Origin: Buchnera aphidicola (Cinara strobi)
Lineage (GTDB): Bacteria > Pseudomonadota > Gammaproteobacteria > Enterobacterales > Enterobacteriaceae
Assembly (NCBI RefSeq): GCF_900560745.1
Contig: NZ_LR025085.1
Location: 124,001 to 188,000 of the forward strand
DNA: 64,000 bases
Direction: 5' to 3'
A model generated the notes under the pieces. The model was given only the letters and a program-made list of their open reading frames with translations, was not told the DNA's origin and did not search any database. Numbering within the stretch: position 1 is the stretch's first letter; the number at the start of each line of letters is the position of its first letter. Shown here piece after piece: positions 29,317-40,134 of this stretch. Position numbers and translations under genes: made by a program.

Positions 29317-30285
29317 ATGTTAACATCGATGTTATTGTTATGTTTGTATCAATTTTTAAAAAATAAAAATTATCTCTAATAAAATAAAATGTGATTTTTT
29401 AAAAAACATGACGCTTGTTCTATTTATTTGACTGATATGAAATATATAAATTATACAATAACTTAAAACATTATATTGGCACATATAGGGTATCTTGTCA
29501 CCATATATTTTATGATGTTTTATAAAATATGCTTAAGATAAAAAATTTTTATTATTTTAATATTTCTTTGTTTAGAGTAATTTGAAATTTAGTGAAATTA
29601 ATGAAAATTAAGAGATAAATATAATAATTTTTATTATTTAATAAATTATTTTGAATGAATGTTTACTTTTTTAGATAAAAAAATAGTTTTTCAGGGGTAT
29701 TATTAGATTTTATAGATAGTGAGTATATAAATTTTATTAGATTAATAAATCATTTTTAAAATTATATTATTTATATAAATTATTTTTTTTTTTTTGCATA
29801 ATAACTTTATAAGTTTTTAAGATTTATTTAATTAAGGAGTTATTTTTTTAAAAAAGTGTTTTATAATGTATTTTAAATATGATATATAATTTTATATAAT
29901 ATTGTTATTATCTGTTTAAAAGTTAAATTATATTATTTTTAATATATTGAATTTTTTATATTTTGGTTTTTATATGATTTACTCTTGGTAAAATTGAAGG
30001 TTATATTTTTATTAAATATAATATTATGAATTTTAATATTTTAATATTTTAGCGAATAGAACGTATTTGATATACCATAAGTTTTAAACTATAAAGAATA
30101 TTATTGATAAAAATTTTTATGTCGTAAATCTTACATATAGAAAATTTAATATTTTTTATATCTTATTTAAGAAATATTTTGATAATAAAAACATTTTTAA
30201 ATTAAATACTAGTTAATATTTTTATATTAAACAGATTTATTTGAGTGATAATTAGTTTTTTATTTATTATTTATAATAGGAAAAT
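29317..30285. other. 969-base gene-free spacer between pcnB and truA
   Basis: The largest fully gene-free stretch in the window, between divergent genes. From memory, other Buchnera carry panC, panB and dksA near here, so it is a plausible graveyard. I read both strands around the few G+C-richer spots (about 29470-29520 and 30055-30075) and could not match any of these proteins. It contains a perfect palindrome at 29321-29334 and a 15-base T run near 29785. Confidence 0.5.
29321..29334. repeat. Perfect 14-base palindrome at the pcnB start
   Basis: TAACATCGATGTTA lies four bases ahead of the pcnB ATG (minus strand), replacing the expected Shine-Dalgarno site. It could be an operator or an RNA hairpin at the ribosome-binding region, or chance. 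Confidence 0.5.
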
Positions 30286-30288
30286 TTG

Positions 30289-31041
30289 ATGAGGTTTGTT
30301 TGCGGGTTAGAATATGATGGTACCGTGTATTTTGGTTGGCAAAAACAGAAATCAGTTATTACTGTACAAGAATGTATGGATTTAGCGTTATCTACAATTG
30401 CTAATCATTCAGTATTTACTGTTTGTTCTGGAAGAACTGACCGGGGAGTACATGCTGTTATGCAAATTATTCATTTTGATACACATGCAATACGAAATAA
30501 TCAATCTTGGTTAAATGGATTAAATTCTTTGCTACCTAAAGATATAACTGTTTTATGGATACAAGAAATTTCTTTTGAATTTCATGCTCGTTTTTCTACT
30601 GTATTTAGGTCATATCGTTATTTAATTTTAAATAAAAAATATCAATCTAGTTTTTTAAAAAATTATTACTTTCATGTAAGGGATCAGTTAAATATTAATA
30701 ATATGAAGTATATGTCAAAGTTTTTAATTGGTTGGCATGATTTTTCTGCGTTTAAAAGCAGTGGATGTCAGTCTAAAACTTCTATTAAGCATGTGTATTC
30801 ATTAGAAATATATTCTAATAATAATTTTATAATTATTGATATTACCGCAAATTCTTTTTTATATCATATGGTAAGAAATATAGTAGGTTATTTAATTACT
30901 ATAGGTTTATCTAAAGGTACTATCAGTTATCCTAATACATTTGTAAATAACGCAGATCTCAAAAAAAAATATGTTACAGCGCCCCCACAGGGATTATATT
31001 TTTTATATGCACAGTATTCTAGACATTATCATTTACCTTAG
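30289..31041 (+). CDS. truA: tRNA pseudouridine(38-40) synthase
   Basis: Isomerises uridines 38-40 in the tRNA anticodon arm. It has 250 residues (E. coli 270). The catalytic aspartate is residue 51 in CSGRTDRGVHAVMQI. Other family segments are GLEYDGTVYFGWQKQ, FHARFSTVFRSYRYLI, WHDFSAFKSSGCQS and NSFLYHMVRNIVGYLI, and the end PQGLYFLYAQY. I start at ATG 30289 rather than the overlapping TTG at 30286; AGGA lies eight bases upstream. It is isolated between two large gene-free spacers. Confidence 0.96.
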   Translation: MRFVCGLEYDGTVYFGWQKQKSVITVQECMDLALSTIANHSVFTVCSGRTDRGVHAVMQIIHFDTHAIRNNQSWLNGLNSLLPKDITVLWIQEISFEFHARFSTVFRSYRYLILNKKYQSSFLKNYYFHVRDQLNINNMKYMSKFLIGWHDFSAFKSSGCQSKTSIKHVYSLEIYSNNNFIIIDITANSFLYHMVRNIVGYLITIGLSKGTISYPNTFVNNADLKKKYVTAPPQGLYFLYAQYSRHYHLP

Positions 31042-31600
31042 AAATTTTATTTTTTACATCACGTAAATTTATTTGTAAAGTTTTCAGTAATTATTTTTGA
31101 TATACGTACTTATATAATATAGAATATTAATGAATAATCTTTATTAAGAGATACATCTTATAATATAGTTATAAATTGATATAGAAATTAATTATGTTGA
31201 TATAAAAACTTTTATTGATTGTTTATTTATTAAAATATATATTATCATTAAGATGATTTAAAATAATAATTTTTATGATAATAAAAACGATTAAAATATA
31301 AATTATTATTTACAATTAATATAGTATATATGTAAAAATATATAAAATTAATTATACTAATTTAACTGATGTATCATTAATATTGAGGATTGAAAAATTT
31401 TAATAATTAAATTAAATTATTTTTAAATAAATGTATTTGTTAAGTTTATTTTTTATATTTTGAATATTTTTTCATATAAAAATATTTACCTGGGTATTGA
31501 TATACCAATTAAAAAATATATAGATATTTAAAGGTTTAGAATTATTGTTTCATTTTATATATCTTTTAATATACTTTATTAGCGAATATGAGATTTTAGT
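31042..31600. other. 559-base gene-free spacer between truA and secA
   Basis: No convincing open frame on either strand. From memory, mrcB (a peptidoglycan synthase) lies between truA and secA in better-known Buchnera; its absence agrees with loss of the wall pathway. I could not recognise MrcB remnants. A short inverted repeat GGTATTGATATACC at about 31496-31509 is visible. Confidence 0.5.
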
Positions 31601-34192
31601 ATGTTAGGAAAATTTATTAATAAGTTTTTTCTTAGTCGTAATGAACGTATTTTAAATAATTTAAGTAATCTTGTAATTAAAATTAATCTTTTAGAAAAAG
31701 ATCTTATAAAATTATCTGATCAAGAATTGAAAAAGAAAACACATGAATTTAAATTACGATTAAAATATGGGGAAACATTAGATTTTTTACTTCCTGAAGC
31801 ATTTTCTGTAATTCGCGAAGCTAGCAAAAGAGTATTTGGTATGCGTCATTTTGATGTTCAGATTTTAGGTGGAATTATTTTGCATCGAAAATGCATTGCG
31901 GAAATGCGAACAGGGGAAGGAAAAACTTTGACAGCCACTTTACCAGCTTATCTTAATGCTCTTTTAGGTAAAGGAGTTCATATTGTTACAATGAATGATT
32001 ATTTGGCTCAAAGAGATGCAAATGAAAATCGTGTTTTATTTGAATTTTTAGGATTAACAGTTGGTATTAATATTTCAGGTATGTCACGAGAGGATAAAAA
32101 AAAGGCTTATTTAGCAGATATTACATATGGAACTAATCATGAGTATGGTTTTGATTATTTACGAGATAATATGGTTTTTTGTGGTACCCATAAAGTTCAA
32201 AGAAAATTGTATTTTGCTCTTATTGACGAGGTAGACTCTATTTTAATTGATGAAGCTCGTACACCATTGGTTATTTCTGGTCCTGTAGAAAACAGTAATA
32301 TTTTATATAATCAAATTAATTCTCTTATTCCTTATTTAATACCAAAAAACAAAAAATATTCAAATACCATTTGTGTAGTAGGAGATTTTTATATAGATTA
32401 TAAGCAGCGTCAAGTTCATTTAACTGAAATTGGGTTAAAAAAAATAGAAAAAATGTTAGTAAAATATAATTTTTTACCAAAACAAGAGTCATTGTATTTA
32501 TCTAAAAATATTTATTTTATCCATCATATTCTTTTAGCGCTTAAAGCTCATTATATTTTTTTTAAAAATATAGATTATATTATACAGAATAAAAAAATTA
32601 TTATTGTTGACGAGCATACTGGACGTATTATGCCTAGTAGAAGATGGTCTGATGGATTACATCAAGCAATAGAGGCTAAAGAAAAGGTTTCTATACAGAA
32701 TGATAATCAAACACTAGCTACTATTACTGTACAGAATTATTTTCGTTTATACTCAAAATTATCTGGAATGACCGGTACAGCTGCAACAGAAGCTTGTGAA
32801 TTTTATTCTATTTATAATTTAGATACTGTTATCATTCCAACTAACAAACCTATGATTCGTAATGATCTGTCTGATTTGATTTATCTTTCAGAAAAAGATA
32901 AAATTAATGCTATCATTTTAGATATACGTGATTGCGTGACTCGTCAGCAACCGGTTTTAGTAGGAACAGTTTCAATTGAAAAATCTGAAAAAATTTCAAT
33001 TTTATTAAATAAATTAAAAATTAAACACAACGTTTTAAATGCAAAATATCATTTTCAAGAAGCAGAGATTATTGCAAAAGCTGGAGAACCAAAAGCTGTA
33101 ACTATTGCAACAAATATGGCAGGAAGAGGTACTGATATTGTTTTAGGAGGTTTAGTAAAAGATTTATCGAATAAAGTATATTTAATGAAAAAAAATGATT
33201 TACTAAAAAAATCTTGGAGAAAAAAAAATCAATTAGTTATTCAATTAGGTGGATTGCGAATTATAGGCACTGAAAGACATGAATCACGTAGAATTGATAA
33301 TCAATTACGAGGACGATCTGGAAGGCAGGGGGATCCCGGTTCTTCAAGGTTTTATTTATCACTCGAAGATTCGTTGCTACGTCTTTTTTCTTCAGATAAT
33401 ATTGTTAGTTTTATGAAGAAAATTGGAATGAAGTCAGGAGAGTCTATTGAACATCCTTGGTTAAGTAAAGCTATTGAAAGGGCTCAAAAAAAAGTTGAGA
33501 ATCAAAATTTTGATTCTAGAAAGCAATTATTAGAATTTGATAATGTTGTTAATGAACAGCGATCTGTGATATATAATGAGAGAAATAAACTCATTAGTAC
33601 GTCAAATATTCATAGTCATATTTTACGTATTTTGAAAGATCGAGTTCGATTTTGTATTAAACAATATATGTCTGGGAATTCAGTAAATATCGGAAGTTTT
33701 TTTGCTCTAGAAAAGGAATTAAAAAATAATTTTTATTTTATTAAATCAATAAATAAATTTTTAGAACATGATTCTACTTTATATGAAAATGTAGATAAAT
33801 TAATTGATTTAATTGTTACAACTATACAGTTTAATTATAATCAAAATACTTCTATAGTTCCTGAAAAATATTCAAATATGATTGAAAGGTCAGTAATGTT
33901 ACAAATATTAGATATTTTTTGGATAGAGCATTTAAATTCAGTTGAATGCTTAAGGTATAGTGTTAATTTACGTGGATATGCTCAACAAGACCCACAACAG
34001 GAATATAAACGAGAATCATTTTTTATGTTTCAATCCATGCTGGAGGCAATTAAAAATAATGTAATTAAAAGTTTAATTAATATTTTTTTTGTAGATTTTG
34101 AGCAAAAAAAAAGTATATATATTGATATTTTTGATCAAAAAGATTACGATTCTTTTCATTTATTAGTAATGAAGTCAATAGATATAACTTAA
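31601..34192 (+). CDS. secA: Preprotein translocase ATPase SecA, zinc finger absent
   Basis: ATP-driven motor that pushes preproteins through SecYEG. It has 863 residues (E. coli 901). NBD1 holds Walker A ([13 protein letters not shown]) and Walker B ([20 protein letters not shown]); NBD2 holds [14 protein letters not shown] and [20 protein letters not shown]. The preprotein cross-linking domain (about 230-370) is drifted. The C-terminal cysteine/histidine zinc-binding motif that contacts SecB and lipids is missing: the protein stops at VMKSIDIT. No SecB is in the window. It is flanked by two long spacers, suggesting its former neighbours were lost. Confidence 0.96.
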   Translation: MLGKFINKFFLSRNERILNNLSNLVIKINLLEKDLIKLSDQELKKKTHEFKLRLKYGETLDFLLPEAFSVIREASKRVFGMRHFDVQILGGIILHRKCIAEMRTGEGKTLTATLPAYLNALLGKGVHIVTMNDYLAQRDANENRVLFEFLGLTVGINISGMSREDKKKAYLADITYGTNHEYGFDYLRDNMVFCGTHKVQRKLYFALIDEVDSILIDEARTPLVISGPVENSNILYNQINSLIPYLIPKNKKYSNTICVVGDFYIDYKQRQVHLTEIGLKKIEKMLVKYNFLPKQESLYLSKNIYFIHHILLALKAHYIFFKNIDYIIQNKKIIIVDEHTGRIMPSRRWSDGLHQAIEAKEKVSIQNDNQTLATITVQNYFRLYSKLSGMTGTAATEACEFYSIYNLDTVIIPTNKPMIRNDLSDLIYLSEKDKINAIILDIRDCVTRQQPVLVGTVSIEKSEKISILLNKLKIKHNVLNAKYHFQEAEIIAKAGEPKAVTIATNMAGRGTDIVLGGLVKDLSNKVYLMKKNDLLKKSWRKKNQLVIQLGGLRIIGTERHESRRIDNQLRGRSGRQGDPGSSRFYLSLEDSLLRLFSSDNIVSFMKKIGMKSGESIEHPWLSKAIERAQKKVENQNFDSRKQLLEFDNVVNEQRSVIYNERNKLISTSNIHSHILRILKDRVRFCIKQYMSGNSVNIGSFFALEKELKNNFYFIKSINKFLEHDSTLYENVDKLIDLIVTTIQFNYNQNTSIVPEKYSNMIERSVMLQILDIFWIEHLNSVECLRYSVNLRGYAQQDPQQEYKRESFFMFQSMLEAIKNNVIKSLINIFFVDFEQKKSIYIDIFDQKDYDSFHLLVMKSIDIT

Positions 34193-34212
34193 TAATAGAA
34201 ATTTTATTATTA
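34190..34212 (+). terminator. Weak A/T hairpin at the secA stop
   Basis: Arms TAATAATA/TATTATTA overlap the stop codon, seven-base loop, then AAAATTTTT. The lack of G-C pairs makes this a weak candidate. Confidence 0.3.
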
Positions 34213-34692
34213 AAATTTTTCAATAAAGATTAAGTGTTAAAAATTTTTATAAAATATTTTTAATTTTATTTATTTAATTTTTTTTAAAAAAATATCTTTA
34301 ATAAATTTTAAGTATTATTCTTAAATAAATATTATTTTATAATTCTTTAGCCACATACATTAGTTATGTACTTTTAGTAAAGTTTTTATACATTACTTGT
34401 ATATTTGAAATAATTTTTTTAGAAAATAAAATTTTTATTACATAGATATGTAGATTTGATTTAATTTTTAATATATATTTGTTTAGATAATTGAAAATAT
34501 ATTTTTATATAATATGGTTATTTTTTTATTTATGAATTATTATTGATATATACAAAAATATATTTTTTTATATATATAGTATTTTGACGTATGAATTAGA
34601 ATTTTTAGTGTATTGTGACGATTTTAAAGATAATATTAAAAAAATGAATTTATTAACTTTGATAATATTTATACCTTAAAGGATTAGAAGCA
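34193..34692. other. 500-base gene-free spacer between secA and aceE
   Basis: Both flanking genes are on the plus strand. From memory, mutT and guaC lie here in other Buchnera; I could not read any remnant of either. The region must carry the aceE promoter; I see no PdhR-like ATTGGT/ACCAAT operator. Confidence 0.5.
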
Positions 34693-37353
34693 ATGTCAAA
34701 AAATATTTTTAGTGATTTTGATCCTATTGAAACTGCTGAATGGATAGATTCTATTAATTCAGTTGTAGAAAGACATGGAGTAAAACGAGCTTTATTTTTA
34801 ATAAATAAACTTTTAAATACAAAAATTTTAAAAAATACTAACTTTTACCGATATATTGTTTCAGATTATGTTAATACCATTGATGTTGATAATGAACCTC
34901 AATATCCAGGAAATATTGATTTAGAAAACAAGATTTGTTCTGCTGTTCGCTGGAATGCAATTATGATAGTTTTACGTGCTTCTAAAAAAAATTTAGATTT
35001 AGGTGGTCATATTTCTTCATTTCAATCAGCAGCCATGATATATGAAGTATGTTTTAATCATTTCTTTAGAGCTCGAAATGAATTTGATGGAGGTGATTTA
35101 ATTTATTTTCAAGGACATGTATCTCCAGGGATTTACGCTCGAGCATTTTTAGAAAACCGTTTAACAGAAGAGCAGATAGATAATTTTAGGCAAGAGGTTG
35201 GTGGAAAAGGGCTTCCTTCATATCCTCATCCTAAACTTATGCCAGATTTTTGGCAATTTCCATCTGTTTCTATGGGATTGAGTGCTATTTCAGCAATTTA
35301 TCAAGCAAAATTTTTAAAATATCTAAAAAATCGGGATTTAAAGGATACTTCTAAGCAAACTGTTTATGTTTTTTTAGGTGACGGAGAAATGGATGAACCT
35401 GAATCGAAAGGAGCAATTACTATTGCTGCAAGAGAAAAATTAGATAATTTAATTTTTGTAGTAAATTGTAATTTGCAACGTTTAGATGGACCTGTAACTG
35501 GAAATGGAAAGATTATCAATGAATTAAGTGGTATTTTTTCTGGAGCTGGATGGCATGTTATTAAAGTAATTTGGGGTAGTCAATGGGATTATTTGTTAGA
35601 ACGAGATTATGGTAATTTTTTAAAAAACCTAATGAATGAAACTCTAGATGGAGATTATCAAACTTTTAAATCGAAAAATGGCGCATATATTCGAAAACAT
35701 TTTTTTGGTAAGTATGTTGAAACAAAAAAACTAGTAGAAAATATGACAGACGATGATATTTGGAAGTTACAAAGAGGTGGTCATGATTTTAAAAAATTAT
35801 ATTCTGCATTTTATTCTGCTAAATTAATAAAGAATAAACCGGTTGTTATATTAGTTCATACAGTTAAGGGTTATGGTTTAGGAAATTCAGTAGAAGGAAA
35901 AAATATTGCTCATCAAATAAAAAATTTGGATATTTTAGATATTCAAAACTTGAAAAGAGAATTAAATATATCATTAGATTCAGAATCCATAAGAAAATTA
36001 TCATATATAAAATTTTCCATTGATTCCCCAGAATTTAAGTATATTCACAATCAAAGAAGAAAATTGAAAGGTTATGTGCCAACGCGTTTAAAAAGATTTT
36101 CTGGTGAATTAATTATTCCAGAGTTACATACATTTCATTCATTACTAGTTAATCAAGAAAGACCTATTTCTACTACTATAGCTTTTGTTCGTATACTAAA
36201 TATTTTATTAAAAAATATTTCTTTAAAGGATCGTATAGTACCTATTGTAGCAGATGAAGCACGTACTTTTGGGATGGAAGGTTTATTTCGTCAAATAGGT
36301 ATATATAATCATCAAGGTCAAAAATATACTCCAGCTGATCAGGATCAGTTGTTTTATTATAAAGAAGATTTTAAAGGTCAAATTTTACAAGAGGGAATTA
36401 ATGAGTTAGGCGCTGGTTCATCTTGGTTAGCTGCTGCTACATCTTATAGTGTTAATAACTTTCCTATGATACCTTTTTATATTTATTATTCTATGTTTGG
36501 TTTTCAGAGAATTGGCGATTTATTGTGGTCTTGCAGTGATCAACAGGCAAGAGGTTTTTTAATTGGCGCTACTTCAGGTAGAAGTACTTTAAATGGAGAA
36601 GGATTACAACATGCTGATGGACATAGTCATATTTTATCTTTAACGATTCCTAACTGTATTTCTTACGATCCTACTTATAGTTATGAGTTAGCTGTAATTA
36701 TTCAATCTGGTTTAAAGCGTATGTATGGAGTTAAGCAAGAAAATATTTTTTATTACATTACTACATTAAATGAAAATTATGTTATGCCTGGAATGAATGA
36801 AAAAATGATAGAAGGGATTTGTAAGGGAATATATAAGTTAGAGACTTATTCTGGAAAACAAGGTCATGTACAGTTATTAGGATCAGGATCCATCTTATGC
36901 TGCGTTAGAAAAGCAGCTGAAATTCTATTTTCAGATTATAATATCGGTTCAGATATATATAGTGTTACATCATTTACAGAAATTGCTCGTGATGGTCAAG
37001 ATTGTGTTAGATGGAATATGCTACATCCTTTAAAAAATAAAAAAATACCATATATCTCTGAAGTTATGAATAATGCTCCAGCAGTAGCTGCTACAGATTA
37101 TATGAAAGTTTTTGCAGATCAAATTAGAGCTTATGTTCCATCTAAGAAATTTTATGTGTTAGGGACAGACGGTTATGGTAGATCTGATAGCCGCGCGAAA
37201 TTGCGTACGTTTTTTGAAATAGATGAATTTTATATTGTAAGCGCGGCGTTACATGTATTAGTTGAAGAAGGGACAATAGATCCCGGAGTACTTTTTACTG
37301 CTTTAAAGAATTTTAATATTGTTTTAGATGGATTAAATCCACGTTTTGCATAA
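34693..37353 (+). CDS. aceE: Pyruvate dehydrogenase E1 component
   Basis: Thiamine-diphosphate enzyme that decarboxylates pyruvate and acetylates the E2 lipoyl group. It has 886 residues (E. coli 887). The TPP motif is FLGDGEMDEPESKGAI ending in VVNCNLQRLDGPVTGNGKI. Others are GGHISSFQSAAMIYEVCFNH, QADEAR-type VADEARTFGMEGLFRQIGIY, and GRSTLNGEGLQHADGHSHI. The ribosome-binding site is AAAGGATTAGAAGC. It is the first gene of aceE-aceF-lpdA and ends 16 bases before aceF. Confidence 0.98.
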   Translation: MSKNIFSDFDPIETAEWIDSINSVVERHGVKRALFLINKLLNTKILKNTNFYRYIVSDYVNTIDVDNEPQYPGNIDLENKICSAVRWNAIMIVLRASKKNLDLGGHISSFQSAAMIYEVCFNHFFRARNEFDGGDLIYFQGHVSPGIYARAFLENRLTEEQIDNFRQEVGGKGLPSYPHPKLMPDFWQFPSVSMGLSAISAIYQAKFLKYLKNRDLKDTSKQTVYVFLGDGEMDEPESKGAITIAAREKLDNLIFVVNCNLQRLDGPVTGNGKIINELSGIFSGAGWHVIKVIWGSQWDYLLERDYGNFLKNLMNETLDGDYQTFKSKNGAYIRKHFFGKYVETKKLVENMTDDDIWKLQRGGHDFKKLYSAFYSAKLIKNKPVVILVHTVKGYGLGNSVEGKNIAHQIKNLDILDIQNLKRELNISLDSESIRKLSYIKFSIDSPEFKYIHNQRRKLKGYVPTRLKRFSGELIIPELHTFHSLLVNQERPISTTIAFVRILNILLKNISLKDRIVPIVADEARTFGMEGLFRQIGIYNHQGQKYTPADQDQLFYYKEDFKGQILQEGINELGAGSSWLAAATSYSVNNFPMIPFYIYYSMFGFQRIGDLLWSCSDQQARGFLIGATSGRSTLNGEGLQHADGHSHILSLTIPNCISYDPTYSYELAVIIQSGLKRMYGVKQENIFYYITTLNENYVMPGMNEKMIEGICKGIYKLETYSGKQGHVQLLGSGSILCCVRKAAEILFSDYNIGSDIYSVTSFTEIARDGQDCVRWNMLHPLKNKKIPYISEVMNNAPAVAATDYMKVFADQIRAYVPSKKFYVLGTDGYGRSDSRAKLRTFFEIDEFYIVSAALHVLVEEGTIDPGVLFTALKNFNIVLDGLNPRFA

Positions 37354-37369
37354 AGAGAGGATATATATA

Positions 37370-38623
37370 GTGGACGTTGAAGTTTGTGTTCCTGATATTG
37401 GAGTAGATCATGTTGAAGTAATTGAAGTTTTAGTTAAAATAGGTGATACAATTAAAAAAGAAGATAGCCTTGTTTCTGTTGAAGGTCATAAGTCTGTATT
37501 AGAAATTCCATCCCCGGTTTCTGGAATTGTGAAAAAAATTTTTGTTAAAGTTGGTGATATATTATCAGTTAATAAATTAATTTTAATTGTAGATGAAAAC
37601 GAGATAATTGCTTCTCAAAAAGAAGTTTTAGAAAATAATTTTTTTTCAAAAAGTTTGCATGATTCAGATAATAAATACATTAATTATGATAAAAAAAGTA
37701 TTTTTGATGGAAAAAAAATTCAGAATAATTATTATGCTTCTCCAAATATTCGTCGTATAGCTAGAATATTAAATATTAATTTATTGAGTATTTCAGGTAG
37801 TGGCTCTAAAGGGCGAATTACAAAAGAAGACATAAACCGTTATATTAAATTAAATAAAAATACTAATACTCAAAAAAAGATAGTATCTACTTCAGAAAAA
37901 GATAATATTTCTATGATTAAAAATATTCATGAATATAAGGAATTAACAAATATTCAAAAAATTTCTGGAAAGAATTTATTAAATAACTGGAAGAATATTC
38001 CTCATGTTACTCAGTTTGATGAAGCTGATATTACTGATTTAGAAAATTTTAGAAATTTATATAATTCTAAGCAATCTACAGATAAAAATTATTGTAAAAT
38101 TTCACTTTTATCTTTTTTAGTAAAAGCTGCTATTGCAACATTATTAAAATATCCTAGATTTAATAGCATCTTAGATACTAGTAAAAAAGGAATTATTTTA
38201 AAAAAAGACATTAATATTGGTATAGCTGTAGAGACTTCTGAAGGTTTATTAGTTCCAGTTTTAAAAAATTTAATTCACAAGAATATTATGGCTATATCTA
38301 GTGATATTCAAACCATAGTTAATAGAGCTAAAAAAAATACTTTGAGTTCTTTGGACATGAGTAATGGTAGTTTTACTATCTCTAGTTTAGGTGGAATTGG
38401 AGGTACTGGTTTTACTCCAATAATTAATTCCCCTGAATCAAGTATTTTAGGTGTATCTAGGGCAAGTATCAAACCTATTTGGAATAAAAAAAAATTTTCT
38501 CCTCGTTTAATTCTTCCTTTTTCTTTATCATATGATCACCGTATTATTGATGGAGCAGATGGTGTGCGTTTTACAACATTTTTTAGTCAACTTTTATCAG
38601 ATATTAGAAATTTATTGATATAA
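37370..38623 (+). CDS. aceF: Pyruvate dehydrogenase E2, dihydrolipoyl acetyltransferase with one lipoyl domain
   Basis: Core of the pyruvate dehydrogenase complex, passing acetyl groups to CoA. I start at GTG 37370, behind AGAGAGGA, because MDVEVCVPDIG aligns with E. coli MAIEIKVPDIG; the frame is open to 37346 but those residues lack homology. The 417 residues hold a single lipoyl domain (E. coli has three) with Lys41 in VEGHKSVLEIPSP, where the usual GDK is GHK. Then come a peripheral-subunit-binding domain (SPNIRRIARILNINLLSISG) and the catalytic domain with SLSYDHRIIDGADGVRF. Linkers are short and lysine/asparagine-rich. Confidence 0.96.
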   Translation: MDVEVCVPDIGVDHVEVIEVLVKIGDTIKKEDSLVSVEGHKSVLEIPSPVSGIVKKIFVKVGDILSVNKLILIVDENEIIASQKEVLENNFFSKSLHDSDNKYINYDKKSIFDGKKIQNNYYASPNIRRIARILNINLLSISGSGSKGRITKEDINRYIKLNKNTNTQKKIVSTSEKDNISMIKNIHEYKELTNIQKISGKNLLNNWKNIPHVTQFDEADITDLENFRNLYNSKQSTDKNYCKISLLSFLVKAAIATLLKYPRFNSILDTSKKGIILKKDINIGIAVETSEGLLVPVLKNLIHKNIMAISSDIQTIVNRAKKNTLSSLDMSNGSFTISSLGGIGGTGFTPIINSPESSILGVSRASIKPIWNKKKFSPRLILPFSLSYDHRIIDGADGVRFTTFFSQLLSDIRNLLI

Positions 38624-38712
38624 TTTTTGAAAAATATTTTTTTATTTTATTTATCATGTTATTTTAATTCATTTCAATAAAATTTTTTTTTTATTAATAA
38701 AAAGAGTATTTT

Positions 38713-40134
38713 ATGAAAAAAGATATTAATATAAATGTAGTAGTCATTGGCGGGGGGCCCGCCGGATATTCTGCTGCGTTTCGATGTTCTGATTTAGGGT
38801 TATCGACTTTAATTGTAGAAAAGTATGGAGTTTTAGGTGGAACATGCTTAAATGTTGGCTGTATTCCATCTAAATCATTATTACATTTAGCTTCTTTGAT
38901 AAGAGAAATACAAGATTTTTCTCGATATAATATTAATTTAGGTAACACAAAAAAATTAGATATTTTGAAAGTTATGAATTGGAAGGAAAATATTGTTTCT
39001 AATCTAGTTCATGGATTAAAGTGTATGGCCAAATCAAGACAAGTAAAAATATTACAGGGAATGGCTAAATTTATAAATAAAAATTTATTAGAGGTGACAC
39101 ACAATGATTCTATTTACAACATTCAGTTTAACTATGCTATTATTGCTACTGGGTCTAAGTCAATAAAATATCCTGGAATATCTTATGAAGATAATCGTAT
39201 TCTAGATTCTACTAAAGCTTTAAATTTATCTAGGATTCCAAAAAATTTTTTAATTATTGGAGCTGGTATTATCGGTCTAGAGATGGCTACAATATATAGC
39301 TCTTTTGGATCATCTGTAGATATTATAGATAGTTCAAAAATATTTTTTCCATCAATGGATCGTGATATCAGTAATTTTTTTCTTGATAAAACAAAACAGT
39401 ATTTTTCTATAAAATTAGATACTTCGTTGATAAAATTAAATTCTACACCTACAGGTGTTTCCGTTAGAATTAAAAATAATAATGATTCTTCTGTATATGA
39501 TCAGATTTATGAGAATGTATTGATTTCTATAGGAAGAAGAGCAAATACTGATAGTTTGAATTTATCTGCTATTGGTATAGAACAAGATTCTTTAGGATTT
39601 ATTAAATCTGATAATCAAATGCGAACTAATGTATCAAATATTTTTGCAATAGGTGATGTAGTTGGTCAGCCAATGTTAGCGCATAAGGGTATTCATGAAT
39701 CTCATATAGCTGCTGAAGTTATTTCAGGTAAGTCGCATTTTTTTGAACCAATTGTAATTCCTTGTGTTGCTTATTGTGATCCTGAAATTGCTTGGACAGG
39801 AATGATGGAAGATCAAGCTAAAAACAGTGGTATAAGTTGCCGATCAGTAACTGTTCCGTGGAAATTTTTAGGTAAAGCAATTAGTTCGAACTGTTTCGAT
39901 AGAGGAATCACTAAATTAATTGTTGATACTAATTCGAATCGAATTATTGGCGGTGTTATTGTTGGTAAGCATGCAGGAGAAATGTTATCTCAAATTAGTT
40001 TATCTATTGAAATGGGATGTGATATTGACGATTTAGCTTTGACAATTCATGCTCATCCAACATTATCTGAATCTCTTCATATAGCTGCTCAATTATTTAA
40101 TGGAACTACTACAGACATGATAAACAACAAGTAG
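38713..40134 (+). CDS. lpdA: Dihydrolipoyl dehydrogenase (E3)
   Basis: FAD enzyme reoxidising dihydrolipoyl groups of pyruvate (and, if present, 2-oxoglutarate) dehydrogenase. It has 473 residues (E. coli 474). The FAD site is VVVIGGGPAGYSAAFRC, the redox disulfide GGTCLNVGCIPSK, the NAD site IIGAGIIGLEMATIYSSFG, the second FAD site NIFAIGDVVGQPMLAHK, and the catalytic His-Glu segment HAHPTLSESLH. Third gene of the pyruvate dehydrogenase operon, 89 bases after aceF. Confidence 0.98.
   Translation: MKKDININVVVIGGGPAGYSAAFRCSDLGLSTLIVEKYGVLGGTCLNVGCIPSKSLLHLASLIREIQDFSRYNINLGNTKKLDILKVMNWKENIVSNLVHGLKCMAKSRQVKILQGMAKFINKNLLEVTHNDSIYNIQFNYAIIATGSKSIKYPGISYEDNRILDSTKALNLSRIPKNFLIIGAGIIGLEMATIYSSFGSSVDIIDSSKIFFPSMDRDISNFFLDKTKQYFSIKLDTSLIKLNSTPTGVSVRIKNNNDSSVYDQIYENVLISIGRRANTDSLNLSAIGIEQDSLGFIKSDNQMRTNVSNIFAIGDVVGQPMLAHKGIHESHIAAEVISGKSHFFEPIVIPCVAYCDPEIAWTGMMEDQAKNSGISCRSVTVPWKFLGKAISSNCFDRGITKLIVDTNSNRIIGGVIVGKHAGEMLSQISLSIEMGCDIDDLALTIHAHPTLSESLHIAAQLFNGTTTDMINNK

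Noticed and set aside
30063-31509. Similar motifs GTATTTGATATACC (about 30068) and GGTATTGATATACC (about 31496) on both sides of truA
   Set aside because: Short A/T-rich near-palindromes are expected by chance at this composition; only two copies seen and no gene pattern supports a binding site.
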